NCBI GenBank assembly: GCA_018398805.1
Contig: JAGFBZ010000863.1
Coordinates: 1,552,501-1,616,500, forward strand
DNA from: Hirundichthys speculiger
Lineage: Eukaryota; Chordata; Actinopteri; Beloniformes; Exocoetidae
Direction of reading: 5' to 3'
Length of the DNA stretch: 64,000 nucleotides
Shown here: piece by piece, positions 45,820 through 56,722 of the stretch
Position numbering within the stretch: position 1 is the stretch's first letter
How the letters are laid out: every line of letters begins with the position of its first letter
The notes under the pieces: model-generated
Database searches by the model: none
Told to the model about the DNA's origin: nothing
What the model saw: only the letters and a program-made list of their open reading frames with translations
Translations under genes and position numbers: made by a program

Positions 45820-47143
45820 ATCTTGAAAGACAAAAAATAAATAAATATAGAAATTTTTGCAAATTTAATAAAAAAGAAAAACTGAAATATCACATGGTCA
45901 AAAATATTCAAACCTTGACTCTTGAGCGAGTACAGCCACGAGTCTTCTTGGGAATGATCCAATCAGTTTTTTACACCTAGATTTGGGGCTCCTCTGCCAT
46001 TCTTCTTTGCAGATCCTCTTCAGTTCTGTCAGGTTGGATGGTGAACATTGGTGGATAGCCATTTTCAGGGCTCTCCAGAGATGTTCAATTGGGTTCAGGT
46101 CAGGGGTCTGGCTAGGTCAGTCAAGAATGGTCGCATTCATCTTTCCTTCAATTGCAACCAGTCGTCCTGTCCTTGCAGCTGAAAAACACCCCATTGCATG
46201 ATTCTGCCAGCACCATGTTTCACTGTTGGGAAACATGTGATGAGCAGTGCCTGCTTCTCTCCACATATACCACTTAGAATGCCAAAAAGTTCAGTATTGG
46301 TCTCATCAGACCAAAGAATCTTATTACTCATAGTCTGGAAGTCCTTCATGTGTTTTTTGGCAAACTATGCAGGCTTTCATCTGTTTTGCACTGAGGACAG
46401 GCTTCCGTTCAGCCACTCTGCCATAAAGCCTCAACTGGTGGAGGGCTGCAGTGACAGTTGATTTTGTGCAAATCTCTCCAATTTCCCTTCTGCATTTCAG
46501 CCACAGTGATCTTTGGGTTCTTCTTTAGCTCTTTCACCAAGGCTTTTCTCCCACAATTTCTCAGTTTGTCTGGACAGCCAGGTCTAGAAGGAGTTCTTGT
46601 CATCCCAAACTTCTTCCATTTAAGGATTATGGAGGCCACTGTGCCCTTAGGAACCTTGAGTGCTGAAGAAATTCTATTGTAACTTGGGCCAGATCTGTAC
46701 CTTGCCACAATTCTGTCTCTGAGTTCCTTGGGAAGTCCTTTCGACCTCATGAATCTGCTCTGACATGCACTGTAGGCTGTAAGGTTGCATATAGACAGGT
46801 GTGTGCCTTTCCTAATCAAGTCCAATCAGTTTAATTAAGCACAGCTAGACTCCAGTGAAGGAGCAGAACCATCTCAAGGAGGATCAGAAGAAATGGACAA
46901 TATGTGAGTTAAATATGAGTGTCACAGCAAAGGGTCTGAATACTTATGACCATGTGTTTTTGTTTTTTTTCAAAAATTTTCAAAAAATTCTACATTTCTG
47001 TTTTTTTCTGCAAAGATTTGGTGATAAGTGTATATAAATGAGAAATAAAATGACCTTTTTTTTAACTTTAGCAAATGGCTGCAATGAAACAAAGAGTGAA
47101 AAATTTAAAGTGGTCTGAACACTTTTTGTGTCCACTATATGTA
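45820..47143 (-). mobile_element. Tc1-like transposon, internally deleted
   Basis: Long inverted ends: CACATGGTCAAAAATATTC at 45,892 pairs with GAATACTTATGACCATGTG near 46,937. The right end reaches the terminal TTTGTGTCCACTATA, but the left outer end is lost. The transposase lies between on the minus strand. Confidence 0.8.
46095..46825 (-). pseudogene. Tc1-like transposase without second catalytic Asp block
   Basis: N-terminal domain well preserved (46,409-46,825): MRSKGLPKELRDRIVARYRS, YNRISSALKVPKGTVASIIL, WKKFGMTRTPSRPGCPDKLR, two helix-turn-helix units binding the ends. A second frame, 46,137-46,349, has ILWSDETNTELFGILSG (first Asp). Downstream, the sequence goes almost directly to PDLNPIEHLWRALKMA (Glu) near 46,090. 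The usual block with QDN and the second Asp is missing, so the catalytic triad cannot form. Confidence 0.82.
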
Positions 47144-47149
47144 CATGTT

Positions 47150-47383
47150 TATATAACAACTATGCACACTCACAAACACTCCCATGGGCAATTTAGAACC
47201 ACCAAGTAATCTAACATGCATGTTTTTTGGACTGTGAGAGGAAGCCAGAGCACCCAGAGGAATCCCACGCAAGCACAGGGAGAACATGCAAACTCCACAC
47301 AGAAAGGCCACTGCCAAGGTTCGAACCAGGAACCCTCTTGCTGTGAGGCAACAGTGCAGACCACCAAGTTACCGTGTTGCCCG
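47150..47383 (+). mobile_element. Retroposon copy 3, 5'-truncated
   Basis: Same family as 19,583 and 22,551, starting further in (TATGCACACTCACAAACAC) and ending GTTACCGTGTTGCCC. It lies between the ends of two Tc1-like elements. No clear target duplication found. Confidence 0.75.
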
Positions 47384-47396
47384 GCAGTGAAACAAA

Positions 47397-47965
47397 AGTT
47401 TTGAATTCTGGAGCAATATGGTCATGTGATCTGGTGAGTCCAGATTTACCCTGCTCCAGACTGGTGGGTGTATCAGTGGAGAAGAGCCACATTTGAAGTG
47501 ATCTATCCATTATGCTATGCAAGACTGAGGAGGCAGTGTTATGATCTGGGGTTGTTATCGTTGGTCAGGTATAGTTTCAACAATGCTATGTTTCCGAATT
47601 GTGAGGTCAACGGACTGCCTATATGAACAAGTGGGCAAGGTTTTTACCAGCATTAGATTTTATTTTCCCTAACCTAGTACAATAACTACATTCCAAGATG
47701 ACAATGCCACAATTCACTAGTCTCAAATTGTGCAAGAGTGGTTCAAGGAGTAGGAACTGGCTATCACAGAATCCAGACCTTAACCTCACTGACAATCTTT
47801 GACATATGCTGGAGGAAAGTTTAAGCAGCAGTCTAACCCTCCCATTATCAGTACAAGAAAAAAATTAATGCAACTCTTGATGAATATCCAACACTTGACA
47901 TTTATCTATCTCCAGGCAGTTCCTATAAACTCGATTTCAATTGTTGTAATACATTAGTTTTTGCA
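47397..47965 (+). mobile_element. Tc1-like transposon fragment
   Basis: Plus-strand transposase remnant of the same family as 55,750-56,722. It has TTCTGGAGCAATATGGTCAT and GAGTCCAGATTTACCCTG (first-Asp region), GGCAGTGTTATGATCTGGGG, CCAAGATGACAATGCCA (second Asp) and AATCCAGACCTTAACCTC (Glu region). Frames broken. Both ends are absent. It shows the normal relative orientation of these blocks. Confidence 0.8.
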
Positions 47966-48542
47966 TTGCAGGCCTAAAATATATTCCAAAAATTTTAAGG
48001 CACTTTATGGCGTTGCCAGTCTACCCTGTTCCTCCTCTGTCTTTCCTTTTTTATAACGTGTGTAGAATGTGGTTTTGTGTTGGCCTGTTTAAATTTCATG
48101 GAAAATATATTGTCTTGAAGGCAGCATACCTGTCTCAAAATTCTCAGTGGACTTTTCTACTCTCGAAGTATAGAGGTGAAGAAAGGTCAAAATTGTCTGG
48201 CTTTTGACCTAGGCTGATAACAGTCTGAATGGTCAATCTTTAGTGCAGAGAACGCAAAACCCATATCTTCTCAAAAAATACTGATTTCATGACCACATAT
48301 GTGGTTTATACATGCACGCTGCGTGGGAGTCTATCCAAGAGACCTCAAGCCCAGAAGCATTGATAATGCCTCTGAGCAAGGTTAAAGATTTTTTTTTTCA
48401 AGTTTTATGTTGTATTTGTTAATGTAACTTCAATGTAGTCATTGACAGGTTTACCAAAGTAATATCTTTTCCATGTGGTTATATCAGTGATTGTTGAGTG
48501 ACAGCTCTTGAAGCAGTGTTGGAGGAGATAATAATGGAGCTG
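47966..48542. other. Unassigned sequence
   Basis: A 66-codon frame at 48,007 has no recognisable motif. T-rich run near 48,390. Confidence 0.45.
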
Positions 48543-48554
48543 TATTAAGATCCA

Positions 48555-49155
48555 TGATTGAATCATCCCTGGTGGCTTAGTGGCAGTGCTGTTGCCTGCT
48601 TTATAGGAGGTTCCGAGCTTGAATTTTGGTTACATCAGGAAGGACACCTGGTGTAAAACTTCTGCCGAGCTTCTAACGTGGATCAATCTGTCGTGGAAAA
48701 TATTATCTGAAGAAGAATCCAATAGAATAAAAATATAACAACTGCGTTCACAATGTTTTTATTAAGTCAAGTCAAGAATATATCATGCGCATGGAGAGAG
48801 AAAAGATTTCTCTCTGGCAAAAGGCAGAGAGACAGACAGATTTAAGCAGCAGCACCAGAAGCCCATATATGGTCATGTTGTATTACTGATAGTGAACAAA
48901 GAACAAAGAAAGGCTTATTTTATGTTTCGTTAGTCTCATATCTAGTATTCGACCTTGCAGGTGTCTGTGAGAACAGGATGATATTTGGTTCACAGTAGCA
49001 CACGAACATAACTGATGTGCAGGCGAGTATAAAAGGTTATATGAGGTCAGATACAGGTTATATGAGGTTAGCTGCATTTTAGGATATATGAGTCTAAATT
49101 TCATTTACAAATCTCTGCTGTGGTGACCCCAAACAGAGAGCAGCTGAAATGGAAG
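48555..49155 (+). mobile_element. tRNA-derived SINE, split by a solo LTR
   Basis: Flanked by a perfect 12-bp target duplication TATTAAGATCCA at 48,543-48,554 and 49,156-49,167. The head has Pol III-like boxes: A box within GGTGGCTTAGTGGC (48,571) and B box GGTTCCGAGCTTGAAT (48,609-48,624). The body reads GGAAGGACACCTGGTGTAAA, then after the inserted LTR CTGCTGTGGTGACCCC and GAGCAGCTGAAA, a very common fish SINE/LINE tail. Without the LTR the SINE is about 175 bp. Confidence 0.85.
48689..49109. mobile_element. Solo LTR
   Basis: 421 bp, TGTCGTGGAAAA at the left and CATTTACA at the right, giving TG...CA ends. 4-bp target duplication AATC at 48,685-48,688 and 49,110-49,113. Removing it and one AATC restores a continuous SINE. 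TTTATT near 48,757 suggests a minus-strand polyadenylation signal, while TATAAAA near 49,025 would fit the plus strand, so orientation is open. Confidence 0.8.
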
Positions 49156-49175
49156 TATTAAGATCCACTATTTAC

Positions 49176-50359
49176 TAGGGATGTCCCGATCCCGATCGCG
49201 ATCGGCGATCGGCCTTCGATCTTAAAAATTTAAGGTGGATCGGATCGGCCGATCAACATTATTATAACGCGCCGATCTTTTTTTCATTATTTTTTTCCTC
49301 AAAAAGTGATCCTGATTAACACAAATTAATAAAGTAATCATATTACACAAACAACAATATTTTTTAAACTATATACATTTAATAATTTGCACTGAAATGA
49401 AGTTTCCCAGCAGCGCTGTCTTGTATCCACCTTAAAAGTTTTAGGACCGGCGGCGTCAGGCTCAACTTTAGCAAAAATGTCAGCAGTGTGGCAGCACTAT
49501 AAAATTACTAAGACCGACGCTTCGACTGCGACTTGAAACGTGTGGAAGGCTGAGATATCACGAGGGGTAAGTAAAAGAGAGTTTACAACACCACCAATTT
49601 AATCAGACACTTAAAAAATCACGCAGCACCGATCACCGCAGCCTTCTGTCAGGTGCCGTGGTGCCGACGGCTGCAGCTTCAGAGCTGCTGCAGCTTCAGA
49701 GCTGCTGCCGTCGGCACCAGCTTCGGCAGCAAACGCTCTGTGAAACTTTTAAAAGAAAGAAACTCCCGAAAGACTCGGAGAAATACAGAAAAATCACCGA
49801 GCTAATCGTGGAATGTATTACTGAGGACGACCAGCACATTTACAAGGCATTTAACCGGCTCATTAATTACCTTGAACCTCGTTTCCGTCATTACATGAAC
49901 GACAAAGAACACAAAGGTGCGCGAACATGTGCAGCGGGTCTTGAAAGAAGTGAAGTTAATATTTTATGTTATTTTTATTCTGATGTGATTTCATTGATTG
50001 CAAAGACTTCTGCTAGTGTTTTCATTGCCTTAAACTGCTAGCCAAGTTCACCTGCTGCTATTTAAATGGAAGTGCTATGTTCTTTAGTACTGAGACTGTT
50101 GAACAGTCACTGTTAAGAAAGAAGAGTGTTTAAATAAGTTATTGTTTATTTTATGAGATGATAAAAGCTATTAATCTTAGCTTGGATGCAGGCCTATTTA
50201 TTAATTTACACAGGAAATAAAATGCACAGGAAATTAAACTCTGTTTGCCCACTCAAAAAAAGTGAAATCGGATCGGAAAAAATCGGAAATCGGCGGATCA
50301 TCAAAATTAAAAGATCGGAATCGGATCGGGACCCAAAAAACGTGATCGGGACATCCCTA
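49176..50359 (+). mobile_element. hAT element, internally deleted
   Basis: Ends TAGGGATGTCCCGATC and GATCGGGACATCCCTA are perfect inverted repeats. Perfect 8-bp target duplication CTATTTAC at 49,168-49,175 and 50,360-50,367. Subterminal regions at both ends are dense in GATCGG/CCGATC words. 1,184 bp with only the transposase N-terminal part. Its target duplication begins immediately after the SINE's own target duplication. Confidence 0.93.
49585..50041 (+). pseudogene. hAT transposase N-terminal fragment (ZBED type)
   Basis: A BED zinc-finger end is readable near 49,585 (TTNLIRHLKNHAAPITAA). After a frame change the frame from 49,658 reads FKRKKLPKDSEKYRKITELI, VECITEDDQHIYKAFNRLIN and YLEPRFRHYMNDKEH, the segment after the BED finger in hAT transposases. 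The catalytic and dimerisation domains are deleted. A 22-bp block is duplicated in inverted form in the frame's first bases (GTGCCGACGGCTGCAGCTTC against GCTGCTGCCGTCGGCACC). Confidence 0.8.
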
Positions 50360-50367
50360 CTATTTAC

Positions 50368-52140
50368 ATGCAGGGTGAGCCTGTATGTGATAGTATAGGT
50401 TTGTATAGCTTAGGATAATGGGGGGAAAATGCTAAGCATCAATAGCTCTGTCCATACTCCTATTAGCCCGATGCCCTTTCAACTTGAAGGCTCTGATCTT
50501 CTGCATACATCTTGGACTGCTCACACTTGCTCTCCAGCCTTTTTCATGTACACCTCAATGCACTCAACTTGACTTTAAGCTCTCACTGAACACTGCTCAA
50601 TAAAATACTGTCTTCCTCCCAGAAAACTTTTCTTTTCTTCATCAGCTCCTTCAGATCATTGGTGATTTGAGGCTTGTTTATTGGGGAAACACCTCACTGC
50701 CATAGTGGGGATTCTACACAGAATTTAATGCAATGACCTCATCCACTTGTGGCTCAGAGTGCACCCCATCTTACATTCCCCATGACAATATGGGGAAGAA
50801 ATTATTTTTACTTCCTGCTTGCTCTTAGTTTTTTTCTTGCCCTGGCTGACATCTGCTTTCCAACTTGTAAGAGGTCTAGGGTCCTCTGAAAGATTAACCA
50901 GCTGCTCCCGAATATAAACAATACTCTGTTTGATCTCATTTATATTCATTCATAATTGTTATCCATTGAAAACGTTTTTAATGAAGAAATATGAATGGAA
51001 TTTGGATTCTAAATGTGCATTGTGTAAAAGGAAATGAAGGAACTAGTTTTCTCTTGTGGACTGATATTTTTTTTTCTAGGCAGGCAAATATGTATTGTTT
51101 GGTGAAGAAATGTGAACTGAAAAATGTGGAAATGCTCTGTATTGTTCATACTCAAAATTGATGGGTTCACACACCTACCAAACATCCCAAACTTCTATGC
51201 ACTTGTTCATTTTTGTATGATCTTGTATAGTTGGTAATTTGATCTTTGTAATTTGTACGATCTTGAATAATTACATTTTTTTTTTTTCAATAAAGTAGGC
51301 TTTCCCTGGTCAACTAAGCTGATGAATACGATCACTGGAGAAACGCCAGGGGGTCTGACTTACCCTGAAACGCTCTCCTGCCCTTTAAAAGAGAACTACT
51401 TCATCGAAAGCATCATTTAAAAATGGACACAACATTGTAAAAGAAGTGTATATGACATGAATTGAACTTTATATGGAGAGAACTATTCCCCTCATCACTG
51501 ACGTTACTGTAATCATGACTCAGACGTTTCTAATCATCTCAACAATTGGAATAATACTGCAGAGGAATGTACTAAGGCAAATGTCTGAGATCAATAAAAT
51601 ATCAGCCTTCCTAAAGTTCATCACCTTTGTAATCATAGCTGAAATGGAGTATTTGTAATAACAATAACAATATAGAATTACTAATTGTCTAAAACATTTT
51701 AATGCAGGCTATAGAAAATAGGGTTTACACACAGAAGCTGATTAAATTATTAATCAAATTTATTGTAATTGGAGCGACAGCCGACTAAAGACATCAGTGC
51801 AGCAGGATTAAGAAATCCTGGATGTTAGCCTGATCCTGAGCGTATGCACAGAATAAATCCTTATGGTAACCTACTGGATCCTGCTTTTTTGCAACCAACT
51901 GGTGGATAAGTCCAGCCGGGATAATTGACAGAACAATACAAGACCTTGATTTCATGCAACAGGCCTCAGGTGTCTGTGTGTGTATGTGTGTGCTCATTTA
52001 GAGCACAAATGTGTAATTTGTTTCAGTTTAAACATTTGTTGTATTATCTATGTTCTATTATAAACAATTCTGGCTCGGATCACATGAAAAATCACATTGA
52101 AAGCCTTTAAGTTTTAATTTTATTCAAATTAAAAAAAAAA
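50368..52140. other. Unassigned sequence
   Basis: 50,640-50,760 may be antisense retroelement sequence, but I cannot place it. Otherwise no motif. Poly-T at 51,279-51,291 before an AATAAA. Confidence 0.35.
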
Positions 52141-52144
52141 AGTT

Positions 52145-52873
52145 TCCCATCAAGAAAGCACAGCAGAGGATGTACTTCCTGAGGCAGCTGCAGAAATTCA
52201 GTCTGTCGAAGACAATGATGGTGCAGTTCTACACAGCCATCATTGAGTCCGTCCTCACCTCCTCCATCACCATCTGGTATGCTGCTGCCACCGCCAAGGA
52301 CAAGAGCAGGATGCAGCATGTCATTCAGTCAGCTGAGAAGGTGATTGGCTTCAATCTCCCATCTCTTCAGGACCTGTACTCCTCCAGGACCCTGAGGCGT
52401 GCAGGAAAGATTGTGGCTGATCCCTCCCACCCCGGACACCAACTCTTTGAGTCACTCCCCTCTGGCAAGAGGCTGCCGACCATAAAGACCAAAAAACCTC
52501 ACGCCACAAGAACAGTTTTTTCCCGTCTGCTGTCAGCCTTATCAATAAGACTAGGAACCCCTCGACACCCCTCACTCTCCACCTCTGACTCTGACACTAC
52601 TGTCACATTGACAGAACTCAGAACACTATGCGTTACATTAACACTCAGTCTGGACTACCTGTTCATTTGCACATTTTCATGTCACATCACCCTTGGTCAC
52701 TCTGCTCTTAATGCAAAAAAACATCTTGTGTATATATATTTATATTGCAATATTTTTAGTTTACATTGTTTGTTATATTTTTCCCTTAATTGCATGCACC
52801 ATCATCGTCACAACAAATTCCTTGTATGTGTAAAACCCGGGAAATAAAGTTGATTCTGATTCTGATTCTGATC
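52145..52873 (+). mobile_element. Rex1-like LINE, 5'-truncated
   Basis: ORF2 C-terminus in a 225-codon frame (52,170-52,847): MYFLRQLQKFSLSKTMMVQF, YTAIIESVLTSSITIWYAAA, LQDLYSSRTLRRAGKIVADP and HPGHQLFESLPSGKRLPTIK. A short 3' region follows, then the tail GGGAAATAAAGTTGATTCTG with repeated GATTCT. The RT active site is upstream and missing. The coding end is well preserved to about 52,540, with non-homologous read-through after. Confidence 0.85.
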
Positions 52874-53647
52874 CCTCTAAGCAAGTTAAAGTCAGAATCC
52901 AGTTGAGAATATGAAAGTGAGAGTTTCGTGTCTAAAATGACATTTTACCATAACACTGTAGATAAATCAGAAAACACAAGCAAGTATAATAAGGCCATTG
53001 GTCATTTTACTTTGAAAACCTATGCAAACACCTCTGGAAAAAGGTTTGAAATATATATATATTTTTTTCTTTTCTTTCGTTGTGCTATGCAAACGACCAC
53101 TGCTGAAGCTGATTGGGAGAGAACAGTAAGATGTGTTGTTTTGTGCATTGATATTTGATAGACGTATTAGGCTGCCAATAAATGTAAAGATGATCAGTAC
53201 ATTGATTGGTCAGAGTTTTTCTCTGATTATAACCTCTAGACAGGACCAAAACGTTTCGTTTTTTTTGCAAACATTTTATTTCAGTGGGTGCAATGGGAAT
53301 GTGAAAAGGTTTTCAGGCAATATTGTAAAAAGTGCTGCAAAAAAAAGAATGCCCACCCCCCCCCTTAAAGGTGACTGCACTTTGTAGGATATAAAAGCTT
53401 AATTATAGCACAGCACAAAATATTCATAGTGTGTTGTTTTTACAGCGTCTAATAGATCCAACATGATATTGACAGAAGGGCAGAGTAATGTGAAATTACA
53501 ACTCATGTGGTACTTGTTCATCATAATAATTCCACTGATACATAGAGCTCTCAATTCCAATCTACTTTATAATTTTAATTTTATTTATTTATCTATTTAT
53601 TTTTGGTCAAAAACCTACTGTAGTATACTCTTTTTTTTCATTAATAA
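52874..53647. other. Unassigned sequence
   Basis: No feature recognised. Short C run at 53,357-53,364. Confidence 0.45.
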
Positions 53648-53669
53648 TTAACCCTACTATTATGTTGCA

Positions 53670-53854
53670 GGTCAAATTGACCCATTTTAAAATTTAGAAA
53701 TCTAAAAAAAAAATAGTTTTTTTTCAGGATAAAACATTTTCTGTTTTGTGTAATTAGTGTAATCAACATATAAAATGAAAATGGTTCATGTAACATGTTT
53801 GCAACCCCCCTCTCCATGTTATGTTACACAGATACTGTTTGGGTCAATTTGACC
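53670..53854. promoter_or_regulatory. Two GGTCA-n3-TGACC palindromes
   Basis: GGTCAAATTGACC at 53,670-53,682 and GGTCAATTTGACC at 53,842-53,854. They are perfect palindromes at the left end of the piggyBac element. Likely transposase-related sites; they also fit the estrogen-response-element core. Confidence 0.6.
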
Positions 53855-54035
53855 CAGCAGCCAAAATGGAGACTAAAATGGGTTATAAGTGTCTAAAACT
53901 ATGAAGTTTTTTTTTGTAACTGTGTAACCTCAGTTTCACACCCACACACACCCTCTCCCTTGGGTCGTGCTTGACATGACACATGGTCTCAGAGGGCAGA
54001 ATATAACATGAGAAAATTTTTTTACAAGCTTCAAC

Positions 54036-54491
54036 TTGGGTCAGGGACTTCTACAGAGAAAACTCATGATGATTGGAACAGTCCAAACGAACCAGTGTGA
54101 ACTCTCTGCTGAGCAGCTGGTAACCAAGAACAGGACCCCTGAGTCCTCCATGTCTGCCTTCACAGACTCCACAGACCAAGAGGCTTACTGCCCCAAAAAG
54201 GGGGGAAATGTTGTCAAAATATCAGGAGCACTTTGCAAAAAAAGTCTGAAATCAAGAGAAGATCAGAAACCAAGTATGATCCCTACAATGTCACCAAAGT
54301 GGTAGGTGGATAATTTAGACAAAGTCACGGGGTCTAATACCACCAAACAAATGACTGCAAGCTGGCCGCTGCTCATCTTTTATAACATGACTGATAGATC
54401 AGCCTACAATGCATTTGTCATTTGGAAGGAAATCTTTCCAGAGTGGAACACATCAAAGCTCTCCGAGGAGCACATCTTCTGTCTCAGCTGA
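54036..54491 (+). pseudogene. piggyBac transposase C-terminal remnant
   Basis: Frame 54,036-54,305 carries YCPKKGGNVVKISGALCKKS, and the next in-phase frame, 54,306-54,491, MDNLDKVTGSNTTKQMTASW and PLLIFYNMTDRSAYNAFVIW. These match the family's segment around the last catalytic Asp and the conserved helix after it. The stop between them (TAG at 54,303) falls at that Asp region. The N-terminal half of the protein is deleted. Confidence 0.82.
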
Positions 54492-55140
54492 TGGGGGTAG
54501 TCTCCAGCAGACCCCCATGACCCTGTACGGGAATAACTGGGTTAGATAATGGATGGATGGATTTCTGGTTTTACACATTGCATAGTATTTACTGTCGCAA
54601 TGTGATGACATGTCACTTGTGTGCTGTGGAGACTCACAGAGACATATATATACACACCATGTTCATATTGTTAATCTGTTATTTTGATTATTCTTTTTTT
54701 TTATTAATTTCTTGTTCAAAAACAATTCTTAAGTTTTCTTTCATTGTAAATCCAGTAAATTCTGATTTCAATTCAGCTGGTCAATTTGTTCCTGAAGAAG
54801 AGGTTTTCTTGTATTAATTCATCAGCATCACACCAAAAAGAAAAGTTCAAAATATTGAATAATTACAAAAAAGTCAATGTCAGATTGAACTATTGTATTT
54901 TATAGATAGGTGTTTCCAATGCACATTTCAAAATGTTTTAACATTCATTAAAAAAAAAAAAAACAAAAAAAAAAAACGAGTGATATATTTTCATTGAACC
55001 ATAATCTGTGAGAAATAAAGAACATTAATCCACCAAATATTGATTGTTTATATCTCTTTAATAACTCCATCACTAACTATTTCAGTGTTTATTGGGAGTG
55101 TTTAGTTTTTAGTGACTTTTGGATTATCAAACATGCCCCA

Positions 55141-55153
55141 GGTCAAATTGACC
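55141..55153. promoter_or_regulatory. GGTCA-n3-TGACC palindrome, right end
   Basis: The same 13-bp sequence as at 53,670, 45 bases inside the right end of the piggyBac element. Confidence 0.6.
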
Positions 55154-55202
55154 CAAGAACATTATTGCTGTTCCTGAGAAATGAACATAACAGGAGGGTT
55201 AA

Positions 55203-55749
55203 TACTAATAGTTTAGATTTTTGGCCCAGTGTGAGAAAACTGAAATGACCATCACATTACTTCAAATACTGCTAATCGATGACAGCTAAGCCTTATCCAA
55301 TAAGCTTTTTAAGATGATATACGCCATTAAATATTTAGTTTGCCTCTGGTTATTGGCTATCTCACACTGTGACCTTTACTTTGCTTATCACAGTGTGTTT
55401 TGCTATATCTTTAGACAAACACACTTCTAATAACTCACACTCACACTGAAATAAGTCAACCACCACAGGGACTGCCTGATATTAGCACGAGTTTCAAAAG
55501 AACAGAGAGCAAACAAATGCATGCATGTTAGCAGTATTATCAGTATCAGCACATTGACAGACATTCTGTGCTGCAAAGTAAATATGTTAACAGTTTTGTA
55601 ATTATATTTCCTTACATAGCTTGAATGAGGCAAACAGGAGCTGTAATCATGAAAGGGGTTTTTCTGTGTAACTTCTCCTCACTAACTGAATAACATGCTT
55701 CTTATGACAAGAACCAAAATGTTTCTCTATCCATTTTAAATGCCCATAT
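55203..55749. other. Unassigned sequence
   Basis: No element or gene recognised between the piggyBac and the Tc1-like element. Confidence 0.45.
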
Positions 55750-56722
55750 TATTGGCTGGCATGACTCTTATGAGTGTGGTGGCATCATTTCGATAATTTT
55801 CTGTAATGTCACAACATTTATTTCCATCCAGGGCTGCATTGATTTTTCACCAAGGTCTTGTATTGATGATGAGTGAGTCAGGCTACTGCGCAAAATCCTC
55901 TCCAGCACATCCCAAAATTCTCAATGGGGTTAAGGGCTAGACTCTGTTGTGGTCAATCCATTTGTGAAAATTATGTTTCACGCTTCCACTCTTTCACAGT
56001 TTGACCCCAATGAATCCTGGCATTGTCATCTTGGAATATGCCCATGCCATCAGGGGAAAAAAAAAATACATTGATGGAATAACCTGGTCATTTAGTATAT
56101 TCAGGTAGTCAGCTGACCTCATTCTTTGAGCACACAATATTGCTGAACCGAGACCTGATCAAATGTAGCAACCTCAGATCATAACACTGCCCCCAAAGGC
56201 TTTTATGGTAGGGACTAGGCATGGGGGGTTGCATTACTTCATCTGTCTCTCTTCTTACCCTGATGCACCCATCACTCTTGAGCAATGGAAGAAGGTCATG
56301 TGGTCTGATGAGTTCAGATTAACCCTGTTCCAGGGTGTCCTGTTTTTTTCCCAATTAGCCTTACTTTTAATTGGTTTTCTTAAGGCTATAACTGTTTAGC
56401 CCCAATCCCTTGAGTTCCCTTACTTCCTTTTTTTAATAAAGCTTTGGACAGTTCTTAACCCAACTTAAGTAGGTTCAGCAATCTCCTTTATTTGTTTTCT
56501 TTGCTTGATGCATGTCCATAATTTGACCCTTCTGAAACAGACTAACATCTTTTCCATGACCACACGGTGTGTCTTCTGACATTGTTGTTTAAGAAATTAG
56601 AAGGTACTCACTGCATCACTTAGGGTTAAAAAAAAACTTTAAAAAATTATCCAATGGGAGGCACTTACATTTGCTTAGTTTAAGCCAGGTGGTGACTTTT
56701 CTTTTGGACAGGCAGTATATAT
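55750..56722 (-). mobile_element. Tc1-like transposon with internal inversion
   Basis: Minus-strand transposase in expected order. From 56,722 downward: terminal region (GGACAGGCAGTATATA), N-terminal DNA-binding part (CTTGATGCATGTCC, TCTTTTCCATGACC), the first-Asp block, ATCATAACACTGCCCCCA, GGCATTGTCATCTTGG (second Asp, antisense of CCAAGATGACAATGCC), and CCCAAAATTCTCAATGGGGT (Glu region). The left terminal repeat is missing. The first-Asp block at 56,275-56,334 is on the opposite strand to the rest. Many stops. Confidence 0.85.
56275..56334 (+). other. Inverted segment within the Tc1-like element
   Basis: On the plus strand this segment reads ITLEQWKKVMWSDEFRLTLF, the first-Asp block of a Tc1 transposase, while the flanking transposase sequence is on the minus strand. 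Confidence 0.85.

Larger units (their letters stand above)
53652..55198 (+). mobile_element. piggyBac transposon, internally deleted
   Basis: TTAA on both sides (53,648-53,651 and 55,199-55,202), the piggyBac target. The ends CCCTACTATTATGTTG and CAACATAACAGGAGGG-style sequence (right end ATGAACATAACAGGAGGG) are inverted repeats. 1,547 bp holding only the C-terminal part of the transposase. GGTCA-nnn-TGACC palindromes lie near both ends. Confidence 0.9.
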
